This document shows, in pieces, positions 1 through 6,324 of a stretch of 9,792 bases of DNA. The translations under genes and the position numbers were made by a program. The number at the start of each line of letters is the position of its first letter. The stretch's first letter is position 1. Below the pieces are notes generated by a model. The model worked only from the letters and a program-made list of their open reading frames with translations, had not been told where the DNA came from and did not search any database. Source of the stretch: Pelotomaculum sp. UBA5255 (GTDB taxonomy: Bacteria > Bacillota > Desulfotomaculia > Desulfotomaculales > Pelotomaculaceae); the NCBI GenBank assembly GCA_002408725.1, contig DHTR01000083.1, positions 1-9,792 on the forward strand, read 5' to 3'.

Positions 1-27
1 CCAGACAGGATTAGCGGGACCCGTTAA
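1..27 (+). CDS. lepB: Probable C-terminal tail of signal peptidase I (partial)
   Basis: Frame 1 reads PDRISGTR and stops at 25-27. Type I signal peptidases of Firmicutes usually end in a motif like FWPxxRI followed by a few residues, so the PDRI tail fits. The usual gene order in this group is rplS-lepB-rbgA-rnhB, which also fits the next genes. Only eight residues are visible, so the assignment rests mostly on synteny. It could equally be a chance open frame. Confidence 0.4.
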   Translation, partial: PDRISGTR

Positions 28-37
28 ACAATCATAC

Positions 38-55
38 CCCGGCCATAAGGCCGGG
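38..55 (+). terminator. Small GC hairpin between lepB tail and rbgA
   Basis: CCCGGCC (38-44) pairs perfectly with GGCCGGG (49-55) around an ATAA loop. It is followed after three bases by TTTT (59-62), then mixed AT sequence. The stem is strong but the T tract is short, so it may be a partial terminator or an RNA-processing or stability hairpin between co-transcribed genes rather than a full stop. Confidence 0.4.
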
Positions 56-97
56 ACATTTTCATATTATCCAAAGATCCAACAGGAAGGATGACCC

Positions 98-946
98 ATG
101 GACATACACTGGTACCCGGGGCATATGGCCAAGACCAAGCGGCTGATTAAAGAAGATTTGAAGCTGGTAGACGTGGTGATTGAGGTTTTGGATGCCAGGA
201 TTCCGGCCAGCAGCCGCAACCCTGAAATCAATGAAATTGGCGGACAAAAACCACGCCTGGTTGTTTTAAATAAGTCCGATCTGGCAGCCCCGGAAAAGAC
301 CCGGCGCTGGCTAGAAATTTTTCGGGTGGCGGGCTTTTCAGCCGCCGCTGTGGACGCCCTGGAAGGCAGGGGTATGCGGGAGATACCAGCCCTGGTTCAG
401 GAACTGGCGGCCTCCAGAATGGCTGCGCTGGCCTCCTCTGGAAGGCGGGGCAGGGCTCCGCGCTGCATGGTCCTGGGTATACCAAACGTGGGCAAGTCTC
501 TTTTCATCAACAAGTTGGTGGGGCGCAGTTCGGCGAGGACCGGCGACAAGCCCGGTGTGACACGTGGCCGTCAATGGATCCGGGTGGCGGGCAGCATCGA
601 CCTGATGGACACTCCCGGTATTCTCTGGCCCAAGCTGGAGGACAAGGAGGCAGCATTTCACCTGGCTGCTACCGGAGCCATTAAGGAGGAAGTCTACGAT
701 TTTTACGCCGTGGCCGGAAAGCTTGCCCATTGGCTTGCCGAGAATTATCCAGGAGCTTTGAGGGAGCGTTACAAACTAGACACGCTGCCTGTAGATCAGG
801 ATGAGCTGCTTGAAGCAATCGGAGCCAAAAGAGGCTATTATGTTTCAGGTGGAATGGTCGATACCTTAAACTCCGCCCGCATCGTTTTGAAGGAATTCAG
901 GGAGGGTAAACTGGGTCGCTATACCCTGGATGAGCCCGGACAATAG
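98..946 (+). CDS. rbgA: Ribosome biogenesis GTPase RbgA (YlqF)
   Basis: Circularly permuted GTPase that drives late maturation of the 50S ribosomal subunit in Gram-positive bacteria; it acts on the pre-50S particle in the cytoplasm. The 282 residues match the family length. The N-terminus MDIHWYPGHMAKTKR is the family signature. Motifs run in permuted order: G4 NKSD (58-61), G1 GIPNVGKS (127-134), G2 PGVTR (152-156) and G3 DTPG (171-174). A C-terminal ANTAR-like helical region, which contacts rRNA in this family, follows. The ATG at 98 is preceded by AGGAAGG (84-90), seven bases upstream. It lies directly downstream of the presumed lepB end and upstream of rnhB, the usual Firmicutes order. 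Nothing is truncated or unusual. Confidence 0.97.
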   Translation: MDIHWYPGHMAKTKRLIKEDLKLVDVVIEVLDARIPASSRNPEINEIGGQKPRLVVLNKSDLAAPEKTRRWLEIFRVAGFSAAAVDALEGRGMREIPALVQELAASRMAALASSGRRGRAPRCMVLGIPNVGKSLFINKLVGRSSARTGDKPGVTRGRQWIRVAGSIDLMDTPGILWPKLEDKEAAFHLAATGAIKEEVYDFYAVAGKLAHWLAENYPGALRERYKLDTLPVDQDELLEAIGAKRGYYVSGGMVDTLNSARIVLKEFREGKLGRYTLDEPGQ

Positions 947-1111
947 AGGTGTTATAGATAACATCTAGGGGTGAACCAGATCTGAATGAATTCGCACCTG
1001 CATTTTAAAGCGGGCTTTTTTCTTAATCGGAAGCGATATTTTTCCCCGGAAGAGCAGGGGTTGGAGCTTACCACTTCGAATATACATATTATTAACATTG
1101 GAGGGTTTTTC
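947..1111 (+). other. rbgA-rnhB spacer with two weak hairpins
   Basis: This 165-base spacer holds an AT-rich 8-bp hairpin (947-954 with 959-966, one G-T pair, loop TAGA) just after the rbgA stop. It also holds a weak stem CCTGC (997-1001)/GCGGG (1010-1014, one G-T pair) followed by CTTTTTT. The second could act as a leaky terminator or attenuator ahead of rnhB. Neither is strong enough to call firmly. An in-frame ATG at 986 exists here but has no well-placed ribosome binding site. Confidence 0.3.
1100..1105 (+). promoter_or_regulatory. Shine-Dalgarno site deciding the rnhB TTG start
   Basis: GGAGGG ends six bases before TTG at 1112-1114. It is the only strong Shine-Dalgarno match upstream of the conserved part of RNase HII. 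It also gives a protein of the usual Firmicutes length, so it favours the TTG over the in-frame ATG at 986. Confidence 0.75.
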
Positions 1112-1897
1112 TTGGTTCCGTCTAATCTTTCCATTGCGGAAATCAAAAAGCTGGTCAGTGGCCCCCGCGAGAACTGGGAAGCGTACCTTCCCGCACTGGC
1201 CGATGATCCCAGGGCCGGTGTCCGTGAGATTTACCGCCGGTTGAGGCGGGCTGAAAGTGCTCTGGATGCCGAAAGGAAACGCCTCGCCAGGATGTTCCTC
1301 TACGAAGAAGACCTTTGGGCTAAAGGGCACGACCTTGTAGCCGGGGTAGACGAGGCGGGGCGGGGTCCGCTGGCCGGTCCGGTGGTCGCGGCTGCCGTTA
1401 TTTTGCCGGGACAGACCGAAATCCTGAATTTAAACGATTCGAAGAAGTTGACCGCTGCAAAGCGTGAAGAACTGGCTCTCCTGATCAAGAAAGCTGCTCT
1501 GATCTGGTCTACCGGCATGTCAACAGTGGAGGAGATCTATCAACAAAATATTCACCAGGCCAGTCTGGCAGCCATGCGCAGGGCGGTTCTGGGTCTGCAA
1601 AAGAAACCCTCACACGTTCTTGTGGACGGCTTTAAAATCACCGGGCTGGATTTGCCCCAGACACCCCTGGTAGGCGGGGACGGGCTTAGCGCCTCCATTG
1701 CCGCAGCCTCAATCCTGGCCAAGGTGACCAGGGACAACCTGATGGACTCCTACGACCAGCTTTATCCGGAATATGGATTCAGCCGCCATAAAGGCTATGC
1801 AACACCGGAGCATCTACACGCCCTGACCCGTTTCGGGCCATGCCCCATTCACAGGGTGGGATTCCAACCTGTGCGAGAAATGGTCAAAATTGTTTAA
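1112..1897 (+). CDS. rnhB: Ribonuclease HII
   Basis: Endonuclease that cuts the RNA strand of RNA-DNA hybrids and nicks at single ribonucleotides in DNA, starting ribonucleotide excision repair. With the TTG start it is 261 residues, close to Bacillus RnhB (about 255) and including the N-terminal extension (about residues 1-75) typical of Firmicutes. The core begins with VAGVDEAGRGPLAGP. The four acidic metal ligands by family alignment are D80, E81, D172 (LVDG) and D190 (GGD). DSKKL (109-113) and the AKVTRD motif are present. The C-terminus has KGY...H..AL..FGP...HR, typical of the family. It starts 165 bases after rbgA and is probably in the same transcript. Opening at the ATG at 986 would add 42 residues (MNSHLHF...) with no family likeness, so I reject that start. 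Confidence 0.95.
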   Translation: MVPSNLSIAEIKKLVSGPRENWEAYLPALADDPRAGVREIYRRLRRAESALDAERKRLARMFLYEEDLWAKGHDLVAGVDEAGRGPLAGPVVAAAVILPGQTEILNLNDSKKLTAAKREELALLIKKAALIWSTGMSTVEEIYQQNIHQASLAAMRRAVLGLQKKPSHVLVDGFKITGLDLPQTPLVGGDGLSASIAAASILAKVTRDNLMDSYDQLYPEYGFSRHKGYATPEHLHALTRFGPCPIHRVGFQPVREMVKIV

Positions 1898-1940
1898 CTA
1901 GGTTCCCCGGGTGGCGTGGGCGTTAAACAGGAGAAATCGG

Positions 1941-2303
1941 ATGACCATTCACAGAAAGAGGTTGGGCCGGCAGGGAGAAGATGCTGCGGCGAGCTACCTT
2001 GAAAAAAATGGCTACTCCTTGTTGTGCAGGAACTATAGCTGCCGCCTCGGTGAGATCGATATCGTGGCCATGGACCGGGATGTTCTGGTTTTTGTGGAAG
2101 TGCGATCGCGAAGCAGCGAGGAATATGGCCTTGCCCAGGAAAGCGTGAGGGGGCGCAAGAAGCACAAACTCCGCCAACTCGCCTGGCAATATCTCAAGGC
2201 AGAAGGCAAAACAGATAGCAGCTGCCGTTTTGATGTCATTGCGCTCTTATTTAACAGAGAAGGTCGGGTCAAAAGACTGGAGCATATTGAGGACGCCTTC
2301 TAA
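1941..2303 (+). CDS. yraN: UPF0102 family protein YraN
   Basis: Small protein of the UPF0102/YraN family with a restriction-endonuclease-like (PD-(D/E)xK) fold. Its biological role is not firmly known; the usual company of rnhB and comM suggests nucleic-acid processing. From ATG 1941 it is 120 residues, the normal family length. The family core is visible: GRQGEDAAASYL (9-20), GEIDIVA (37-43, with D40) and FVEVRSR (51-57, with E53). The position of the catalytic lysine is Arg55, a substitution often seen in this family. AGGAG (1929-1933) sits seven bases before the ATG. A GTG at 1911 would add ten residues but has no ribosome binding site. It follows rnhB by 43 bases, so the two are probably one operon. 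Confidence 0.92.
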   Translation: MTIHRKRLGRQGEDAAASYLEKNGYSLLCRNYSCRLGEIDIVAMDRDVLVFVEVRSRSSEEYGLAQESVRGRKKHKLRQLAWQYLKAEGKTDSSCRFDVIALLFNREGRVKRLEHIEDAF

Positions 2304-2565
2304 CTTTTACATTTATTCTTCCGTTATAAATAGGCCAGTTTCACCCGTTACATTGAAATCTCTTCCATACCTCAGCCCGTAGTTTTATCCTAACAAAAAT
2401 GCTATCTTTTATCCGCACTCAATACATTTCAATCGCCCCGTGGTTCATACACCACCAATGATCTAACTCTAACGACCCTATACCACAGATTAGAAACCCA
2501 GTCCAAAAACCTCATTTGAATGTTGAATCCTAACCCACACAACTCCAGGGAATGACAGCAACAGG
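2304..2565. other. AT-rich intergenic sequence, no recognisable gene
   Basis: Stop-rich on both strands, with no convincing ribosome binding site and ORF pair and no clear terminator after yraN. The one regular feature I see is an 8-base inverted repeat, ATTGAAAT (2352-2359) and ATTTCAAT (2426-2433). On the minus strand it lies downstream of the synthetase remnant. It may be further decayed sequence of the same or another inserted fragment, but no protein similarity is readable beyond about 2530. Confidence 0.5.
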
Positions 2566-2769
2566 TTAAGCACATAGCTTAGCCGGATTATTCTGCAAGG
2601 GGCGGCAAGCGCCGCGAAACACCTCATGGCTCCCGGCTAAAGAGCCGGTATGGGAGCTTGCCGCCTTCTGCCCGACGGCTGTGCGTCCGGACTTAAGAAC
2701 GACAACTGGCTTGCGGACCGTGACTCTCCCGGCCGCTTCCAGGAACCGCCGGCCATTTTTAGTGGACAT
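2566..2769 (-). pseudogene. Remnant of ADP-forming acyl-CoA synthetase (acetate-CoA ligase, NDP-forming)
   Basis: The minus strand reads about 50 codons typical of the alpha (CoA-binding/ligase) part of NDP-forming acyl-CoA synthetases: GRRFLEAAGRV, then RKPVVVLKSGRT, then AASSHTGSLAGSHEVFRGAC. In intact enzymes of about 700 residues these blocks are contiguous, and the SHTG histidine corresponds to the phosphorylated histidine of the family. Here the open frame has only 67 codons. An in-frame TAG lies about seven codons upstream of the ATG at 2769, and no enzyme sequence is readable before GRRF. After GAC the reading frame goes off family. A one-base shift near 2600 gives PCRIIRL...LLLSF, which again resembles the expected continuation, pointing to a frameshift. 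No ribosome binding site precedes the ATG. The segment is richer in G+C than its flanks. It is a decayed fragment, not a gene. Confidence 0.78.
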
Positions 2770-2802
2770 TGTTACACTAATCTAACGATGCTTTGCCACT
2801 AA
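2759..2802. repeat. Interrupted 15-bp inverted repeat at the edge of the synthetase remnant
   Basis: TTAGTGG (2759-2765) pairs with CCACTAA (2796-2802). Inside it, CATTGTTA (2767-2774) pairs with TAACGATG (2783-2790, one G-T pair) around an 8-base loop. The outer arm begins where the readable synthetase similarity stops. It could be a hairpin in RNA or the scar of a recombination or insertion end. It has no T tract, so it is not a standard terminator. Confidence 0.5.
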
Positions 2803-2805
2803 CTC

Positions 2806-2821
2806 CTCCCCTCGGGGGGAG
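2806..2821. repeat. Short GC hairpin upstream of the rnhA promoter
   Basis: CTCCCC (2806-2811) pairs with GGGGAG (2816-2821) around TCGG, a stable tetraloop-sized hairpin. It has no following T tract on either strand. ATGCAT occurs twice just downstream (2822-2827 and 2836-2841). It may contribute to blocking read-through from yraN, but that is a guess. Confidence 0.35.
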
Positions 2822-2907
2822 ATGCATCATTGAAAATGCATTAAAACCAAAATCTTTACTATCAGGTCGGCAGTTGACAAGACGGTGAACATAATTCTTG
2901 AGGCAGA

Positions 2908-2936
2908 TTTTCACCTTACCAACGGCCTGATATAAT
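2908..2936 (+). promoter_or_regulatory. Extended -10 promoter for rnhA
   Basis: TATAAT at 2931-2936 is a perfect -10 hexamer. It is preceded by TG at 2928-2929, giving the extended -10 form TGnTATAAT. A weak -35 (TTTTCA, 2908-2913) lies 17 bases upstream. Transcription would begin near 2943, leaving a leader of about 48 bases before the rnhA ATG. A promoter here means rnhA need not depend on the upstream rbgA-rnhB-yraN unit. Confidence 0.7.
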
Positions 2937-2990
2937 ATAGATACAACTGATTAGACTATTAAGTGAATTATTTAAAATGAGGGAACAGTG

Positions 2991-3494
2991 ATGACTTGTA
3001 ATACCAATAGTTTGCTGAATAAACCGCTTAAAGAGGTAACTATTTACACCGACGGAGCCTGCTCAGGGAACCCCGGTCCCGGCGGTTATGGGGTGGTGCT
3101 GTTATACCAGGGGCATCGCAAGGAACTCTCCGCCGGCTTTAGGGAAACCACTAATAACCGCATGGAAATCCTGGCGGTTATTAGTGGATTAGAAAGTCTG
3201 AAGGAAAAATGCAAGGTGACACTTTATACTGATTCCCAATATGTGGTGAATGCCATTGAAAAGAACTGGGCCAAAAAATGGCGGGCCAACGGGTGGATGC
3301 GCAATAAAAAAGAACCTGCTCTTAATGCAGACCTTTGGGCCAGGTTGCTGAAACTTTGCGAAGTCCATGAGTTAAAGTTTGTCTGGGTCAGGGGCCACGC
3401 GGGCAATCGGGAAAATGAACGCTGTGACCGGTTGGCGGTGGATGCCGTCAAACAGTCCAACCTGCCGCTGGATATCCGCACACAGCCAGTTTAG
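2991..3494 (+). CDS. rnhA: Ribonuclease HI
   Basis: Cytoplasmic endonuclease that degrades RNA in RNA-DNA hybrids such as R-loops and primer remnants. The 167 residues match E. coli-type RNase HI (about 155) plus a short N-terminal tail. The catalytic DEDD set and the active-site histidine are all present: D21 (YTDGACSGNPGPGG), E59 (NNRMEI), D81 (YTDSQYV), H136 (VRGHAGN) and D146 (CDRLA). The basic W-K-W handle (KNWAKKWRANGW, 91-102) used for substrate binding is also visible. I choose ATG 2991 over GTG 2988 because GAGGG (2979-2983) then sits seven bases away. It has its own promoter and lies between yraN and comM, which are usually closer neighbours. Confidence 0.96.
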   Translation: MTCNTNSLLNKPLKEVTIYTDGACSGNPGPGGYGVVLLYQGHRKELSAGFRETTNNRMEILAVISGLESLKEKCKVTLYTDSQYVVNAIEKNWAKKWRANGWMRNKKEPALNADLWARLLKLCEVHELKFVWVRGHAGNRENERCDRLAVDAVKQSNLPLDIRTQPV

Positions 3495-3645
3495 ATGCTT
3501 GTAAAACATGCTTGCCTCCCTCTAACGTCGTAACTTAGGCTAACTAAAGTCTAAACTTTCAGGATATTATTTTTGTCACGGCAGGATTTAGCGGTCGGAT
3601 GGTAGAAAATTGTTTTTTAAACTATCCTTATTTCCTGGAGGCGCC

Positions 3646-5202
3646 ATGATTGCCATTGTGAAAAGCACCGTCCTGCAAGGGCTGGACGGTCAGATTGTGG
3701 AAGTGGAAGTGGATGTGTCGAAAGGTTTGCCCTCTTTCGATATTGTTGGGCTACCTGACACCTCGGTCCGAGAATCCAAGGACAGGGTCCGCTCCGCAAT
3801 TAAAAACTCCGGGTTTGAGTTTCCGGTCAAGAGGATTACGGTTAACCTTGCACCTGCCGACCTCAAAAAGGAAGGGCCTATCTACGATCTAGCCATCGCC
3901 ATTGGAATTTTAGCCGCCACCGGACAGCTGCCGCAGGAACGATGCGGCCTTTTTGTTTACCTGGGAGAGCTTTCCCTGAACGGTTCCTTAAGATCCGTGG
4001 CAGGGGTCCTGCCCAATGTCCTGGCAGTCAAGGAATCGTCCTTAAGTGAAGTAATCGTCCCTGTGGAAAATGCAAAAGAAGCGGCCCTGGTTGAGGGAGT
4101 CAACGCGTTTGCCGCCGCTAGCCTTGCGGAGTTGGCTAGTTTTTTATGCGGTGAAAGCGAAATCCCTCCTTACAGGCTGGACATCAGGGAGTTGATGGAA
4201 TTATCTTGCGTAGAAATATCCGATTTTTCAGATATAAAAGGCCAGCAGGCGGCAAAACGGGCCCTGGAAGTCGCGGCTGCCGGTGGACACAATTTAATTA
4301 TGCTGGGAAGCCCCGGCTCCGGTAAAACACTGTTGGCTCGGAGCTTGCCGGGCATCCTGCCGGACATGACCTTTCAGGAATCCATCGAAGTGACCAAGAT
4401 CCACAGCCTGGCGGGGTTGCTGCCAAACAGTCAGCCGCTGGTGACAAGGCGCCCCTTCCGTTGCCCCCACCACACGGCTTCTGCGGTGAGCATTATCGGT
4501 GGAGGGAGGATCCCGAAGCCAGGAGAAGTGTCCCTCGCCCATAACGGTGTACTTTTCCTGGATGAGATGCCGGAGTTTAATAAGGACACCCTGGAGGCGC
4601 TCCGGCAGCCACTGGAAGACGGCGTCGTGACTATCTCCCGGATCAACGCCTCTCTAACCTATCCTGCCAGGCTGATGCTGGTCGGAGCGCTGAACCCCTG
4701 CCCCTGTGGCTACTTTGGGGATCAGACCCGCGAGTGCTCCTGTACACCTTACCAGGTCCAGCGCTATATCGCCCGCCTCTCCGGCCCGCTGCTGGACCGG
4801 ATCGATATTCATGTAGAGGTTCCCCGGCTGCCATATGAAGATCTCTCGGACCAGACAAGGGGGGAGAGTTCAGGAGAAATTAAAAAAAGGGTCGAGGGCG
4901 CCCGGGCAATCCAGCGCCGAAGATTCCTTATGAACAATGACAAGGAGACGCTAAAGGACCCTGTGAAGCTACACTGCAATGCTTGTATGGGTCCGCGGGA
5001 GGTCCGCAAGTATTGTAAACTCAGCAAGGAAGCCAGGACCCTTTTAAAAGAAGCCTTTGGGCGCCTGGGTCTGAGCGCCCGCTCGCATGACCGCGTCTTA
5101 AAGGTGTCCAGGACTATCGCCGACCTGGCCGATGCGGACCTGATTGAAGAAGCGCATCTTGCTGAGGCGCTGCAGTACAGGTCCGTGGAAAAAAGGCTTT
5201 AA
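3646..5202 (+). CDS. comM: ComM/YifB family Mg-chelatase-like AAA+ ATPase
   Basis: Member of the YifB/ComM family. ComM is a hexameric helicase that promotes branch migration during natural transformation in some Gram-negatives; the role of Firmicutes homologues is less certain. At 518 residues it matches family length. The N-terminal Lon-protease-like fold (about 1-180) carries the marker GLPSFDIVGLPDTSVRES. The AAA+ domain has Walker A GSPGSGKT (221-228), FRCPHHTAS (271-279), Walker B VLFLDE (302-307), the paired CxC motifs C352/C354 and C364/C366, and a sensor arginine in LLDRID (R385). The C-terminal Mg-chelatase domain ends with GLSARSHDRVLKVSRTIADL. ATG 3646 follows GGAGG (3637-3641). 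The in-frame start at 3610 would add 12 residues without a binding site. No strong promoter or terminator is seen in the 151-base gap after rnhA. Confidence 0.95.
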   Translation: MIAIVKSTVLQGLDGQIVEVEVDVSKGLPSFDIVGLPDTSVRESKDRVRSAIKNSGFEFPVKRITVNLAPADLKKEGPIYDLAIAIGILAATGQLPQERCGLFVYLGELSLNGSLRSVAGVLPNVLAVKESSLSEVIVPVENAKEAALVEGVNAFAAASLAELASFLCGESEIPPYRLDIRELMELSCVEISDFSDIKGQQAAKRALEVAAAGGHNLIMLGSPGSGKTLLARSLPGILPDMTFQESIEVTKIHSLAGLLPNSQPLVTRRPFRCPHHTASAVSIIGGGRIPKPGEVSLAHNGVLFLDEMPEFNKDTLEALRQPLEDGVVTISRINASLTYPARLMLVGALNPCPCGYFGDQTRECSCTPYQVQRYIARLSGPLLDRIDIHVEVPRLPYEDLSDQTRGESSGEIKKRVEGARAIQRRRFLMNNDKETLKDPVKLHCNACMGPREVRKYCKLSKEARTLLKEAFGRLGLSARSHDRVLKVSRTIADLADADLIEEAHLAEALQYRSVEKRL

Positions 5203-5234
5203 AACCTAATATTCTAAAGGAGTAATGAGCGAAA

Positions 5235-6110
5235 ATGACAGCTGAACTTTGCGACTTCGTTAACCCCTTAAAAAACGCCATCACAGAATTTGTTTTGACG
5301 AGTCCCAGGAACTTTTGTGAACTATATAAAGGACCCTATTTCGACGAGCCCCTGGTTGGGTTTACCCGGGGCGATGATCCCATTTTCGCCACGGTCAAAG
5401 AGCAGGTGGGACCTCTGTCCTGGACCCCGTGCGAAGCACTGGAACACTCATTACAGCGTAGCAACCTTCATAATAATCTTAAGCCTGAAGACGTTAGCGT
5501 TGTCTCCTGGGTTTTGCCCATTCATTCCTTTGTCAGGGATAAAAATCGAATGGAAAAGACGGAGCCTTCTACCGAGTGGTCTAATACCCGGAATTACGGG
5601 GAAGAGTTCAATAATTACGTGAAAACATTTGTGGTAGGCTGGCTCGAAGCCAGGGGCTGCCTGGCGGTTGCTCCTTCTCTGCTTCCCGGATTCAGGGTCA
5701 TTAAAGATCCGGCACGAGGGAACTTTAGCTCAACTTGGTCGGAGCGACATATCGCCTTCGCCTGCGGCCTGGGCACCTTCAGTTTCAACGACGGCTTAAT
5801 TACCCCCAGGGGGATTGCCCACCGACTGGGAAGCGTGGTTGTAAACACAAGGCTGCCGCGGGCGGACCGCCCTTACAGCGGTCATCTGGACTACTGTCTT
5901 TCAAGCAAAGGCTGCACCGCCTGCATCAGGCGGTGCCCTATTAAAGCTCTCACAAGCGCGGGCCATGACAAGGAACTTTGTAACGAATTAAATTACAGCG
6001 GGAAAGAGGCCCTTCGACGGAGAGAACGGCTGGGCTTTGAACAAACGGGCTGCGGACTTTGCCAGGTGGGAGTGCCCTGTGAAGACCGCATTCCTGGCAA
6101 AAAGTACTGA
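5235..6110 (+). CDS. QueG-like double [4Fe-4S] protein of unknown function
   Basis: Iron-sulfur protein of the broad COG1600-type group, often auto-named epoxyqueuosine reductase in anaerobes. It has 291 residues, no signal peptide and no membrane segment. The C-terminal third carries eight cysteines that fit two [4Fe-4S] clusters: C221, C227, C230 and C234 in the CTACIRRCP region, then C249, then C273, C276 and C282 in TGCGLCQVGVPCEDRIP. Upstream are the blocks WSERHIAFACGLGTFS and ITPRGIAHRLGSVV, typical of this subgroup. It lacks the C-terminal HEAT-like part of long QueG proteins. Canonical QueG uses cobalamin to make queuosine in tRNA; I cannot show that here and see no queuosine genes nearby. 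AAAGGAG (5216-5222) lies 12 bases before the ATG. The gene starts 32 bases after comM, so they are probably co-transcribed and end at the terminator at 6120. Confidence 0.85.
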   Translation: MTAELCDFVNPLKNAITEFVLTSPRNFCELYKGPYFDEPLVGFTRGDDPIFATVKEQVGPLSWTPCEALEHSLQRSNLHNNLKPEDVSVVSWVLPIHSFVRDKNRMEKTEPSTEWSNTRNYGEEFNNYVKTFVVGWLEARGCLAVAPSLLPGFRVIKDPARGNFSSTWSERHIAFACGLGTFSFNDGLITPRGIAHRLGSVVVNTRLPRADRPYSGHLDYCLSSKGCTACIRRCPIKALTSAGHDKELCNELNYSGKEALRRRERLGFEQTGCGLCQVGVPCEDRIPGKKY

Positions 6111-6119
6111 CATAATGGG

Positions 6120-6151
6120 GAAGTAGGGGAAGTCCCTTGCTTCATTTTTTT
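6120..6151 (+). terminator. Intrinsic terminator after the comM unit
   Basis: GAAG (6120-6123) and AGGG (6125-6128) pair with CCCT (6134-6137) and CTTC (6140-6143) around loop GAAGT. A small internal loop separates the two stems. Seven Ts (6145-6151) follow. It lies ten bases after the stop codon of the Fe-S protein, the expected place for a Rho-independent terminator. Confidence 0.8.
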
Positions 6152-6244
6152 CATTAGTGGTAAAATGTAGCTATAAACGGTAAGTAGCTGGAAATAGATA
6201 TTCCACCCAGGGTGTGAGGCATTTGACTAGTAAATAAGAAAGAA

Positions 6245-6278
6245 GGGAACAGGAGGAAGGAACCGTCCCCTGCTTCCC
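6245..6278. repeat. Palindromic G/C-rich element, possible dispersed repeat
   Basis: GGGAA (6245-6249) pairs with TTCCC (6274-6278), AGG (6251-6253) with CCT (6269-6271), and GGA (6255-6257) with TCC (6266-6268), separated by small internal loops. The core GGAACCGTCCCC followed by TTCCC resembles, from memory, short palindromes that recur between genes in Peptococcaceae genomes. Only one clear copy is in this window. It lies in the leader of the PAS-GGDEF gene and has no T run of more than three, so it is not a good terminator. Confidence 0.45.
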
Positions 6279-6324
6279 ATTTAAGAATGCTTGTCCAAGC
6301 TGTTAGTGTATAGGGGGCTAAAAA

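Noticed and set aside
228..730. Long minus-strand open frames opposite rbgA, and similar ones opposite comM and the PAS-GGDEF gene
   Set aside because: They are antisense shadows of well-supported genes, lack ribosome binding sites and have no family-like sequence.
2304..2565. Possible decayed insertion-sequence end (GTGAAACTGGCC-like text on the minus strand)
   Set aside because: The resemblance is vague and from memory. There are no terminal repeats, target duplication or readable transposase codons.
2601..2665. GC-rich nested inverted repeats (GGCGGCAAGC with GCTTGCCGCC, and CCGGCT with AGCCGG) that look like a riboswitch or structured RNA
   Set aside because: The same bases encode the conserved SHTGSLAG region of the synthetase remnant on the minus strand, which explains the composition. 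They match no riboswitch consensus I know.
2874..2879. Perfect TTGACA as a -35 element upstream of rnhA
   Set aside because: No -10-like hexamer occurs 16-18 bases downstream. The clear TATAAT at 2931 is about 50 bases away and is better explained as an extended -10 promoter.
3546..3559. AAAGT/ACTTT hairpin in the rnhA-comM gap as a terminator or operator
   Set aside because: It is a five-base AT-rich stem with no T tract directly after it, weak enough to be chance.
5225..5245. Six-codon mini-ORF (MSENDS) overlapping the start of the Fe-S protein gene
   Set aside because: Its ATG is only two bases from the end of the Shine-Dalgarno sequence, too close for normal initiation, and it ends just inside the next gene. 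It is most likely chance.
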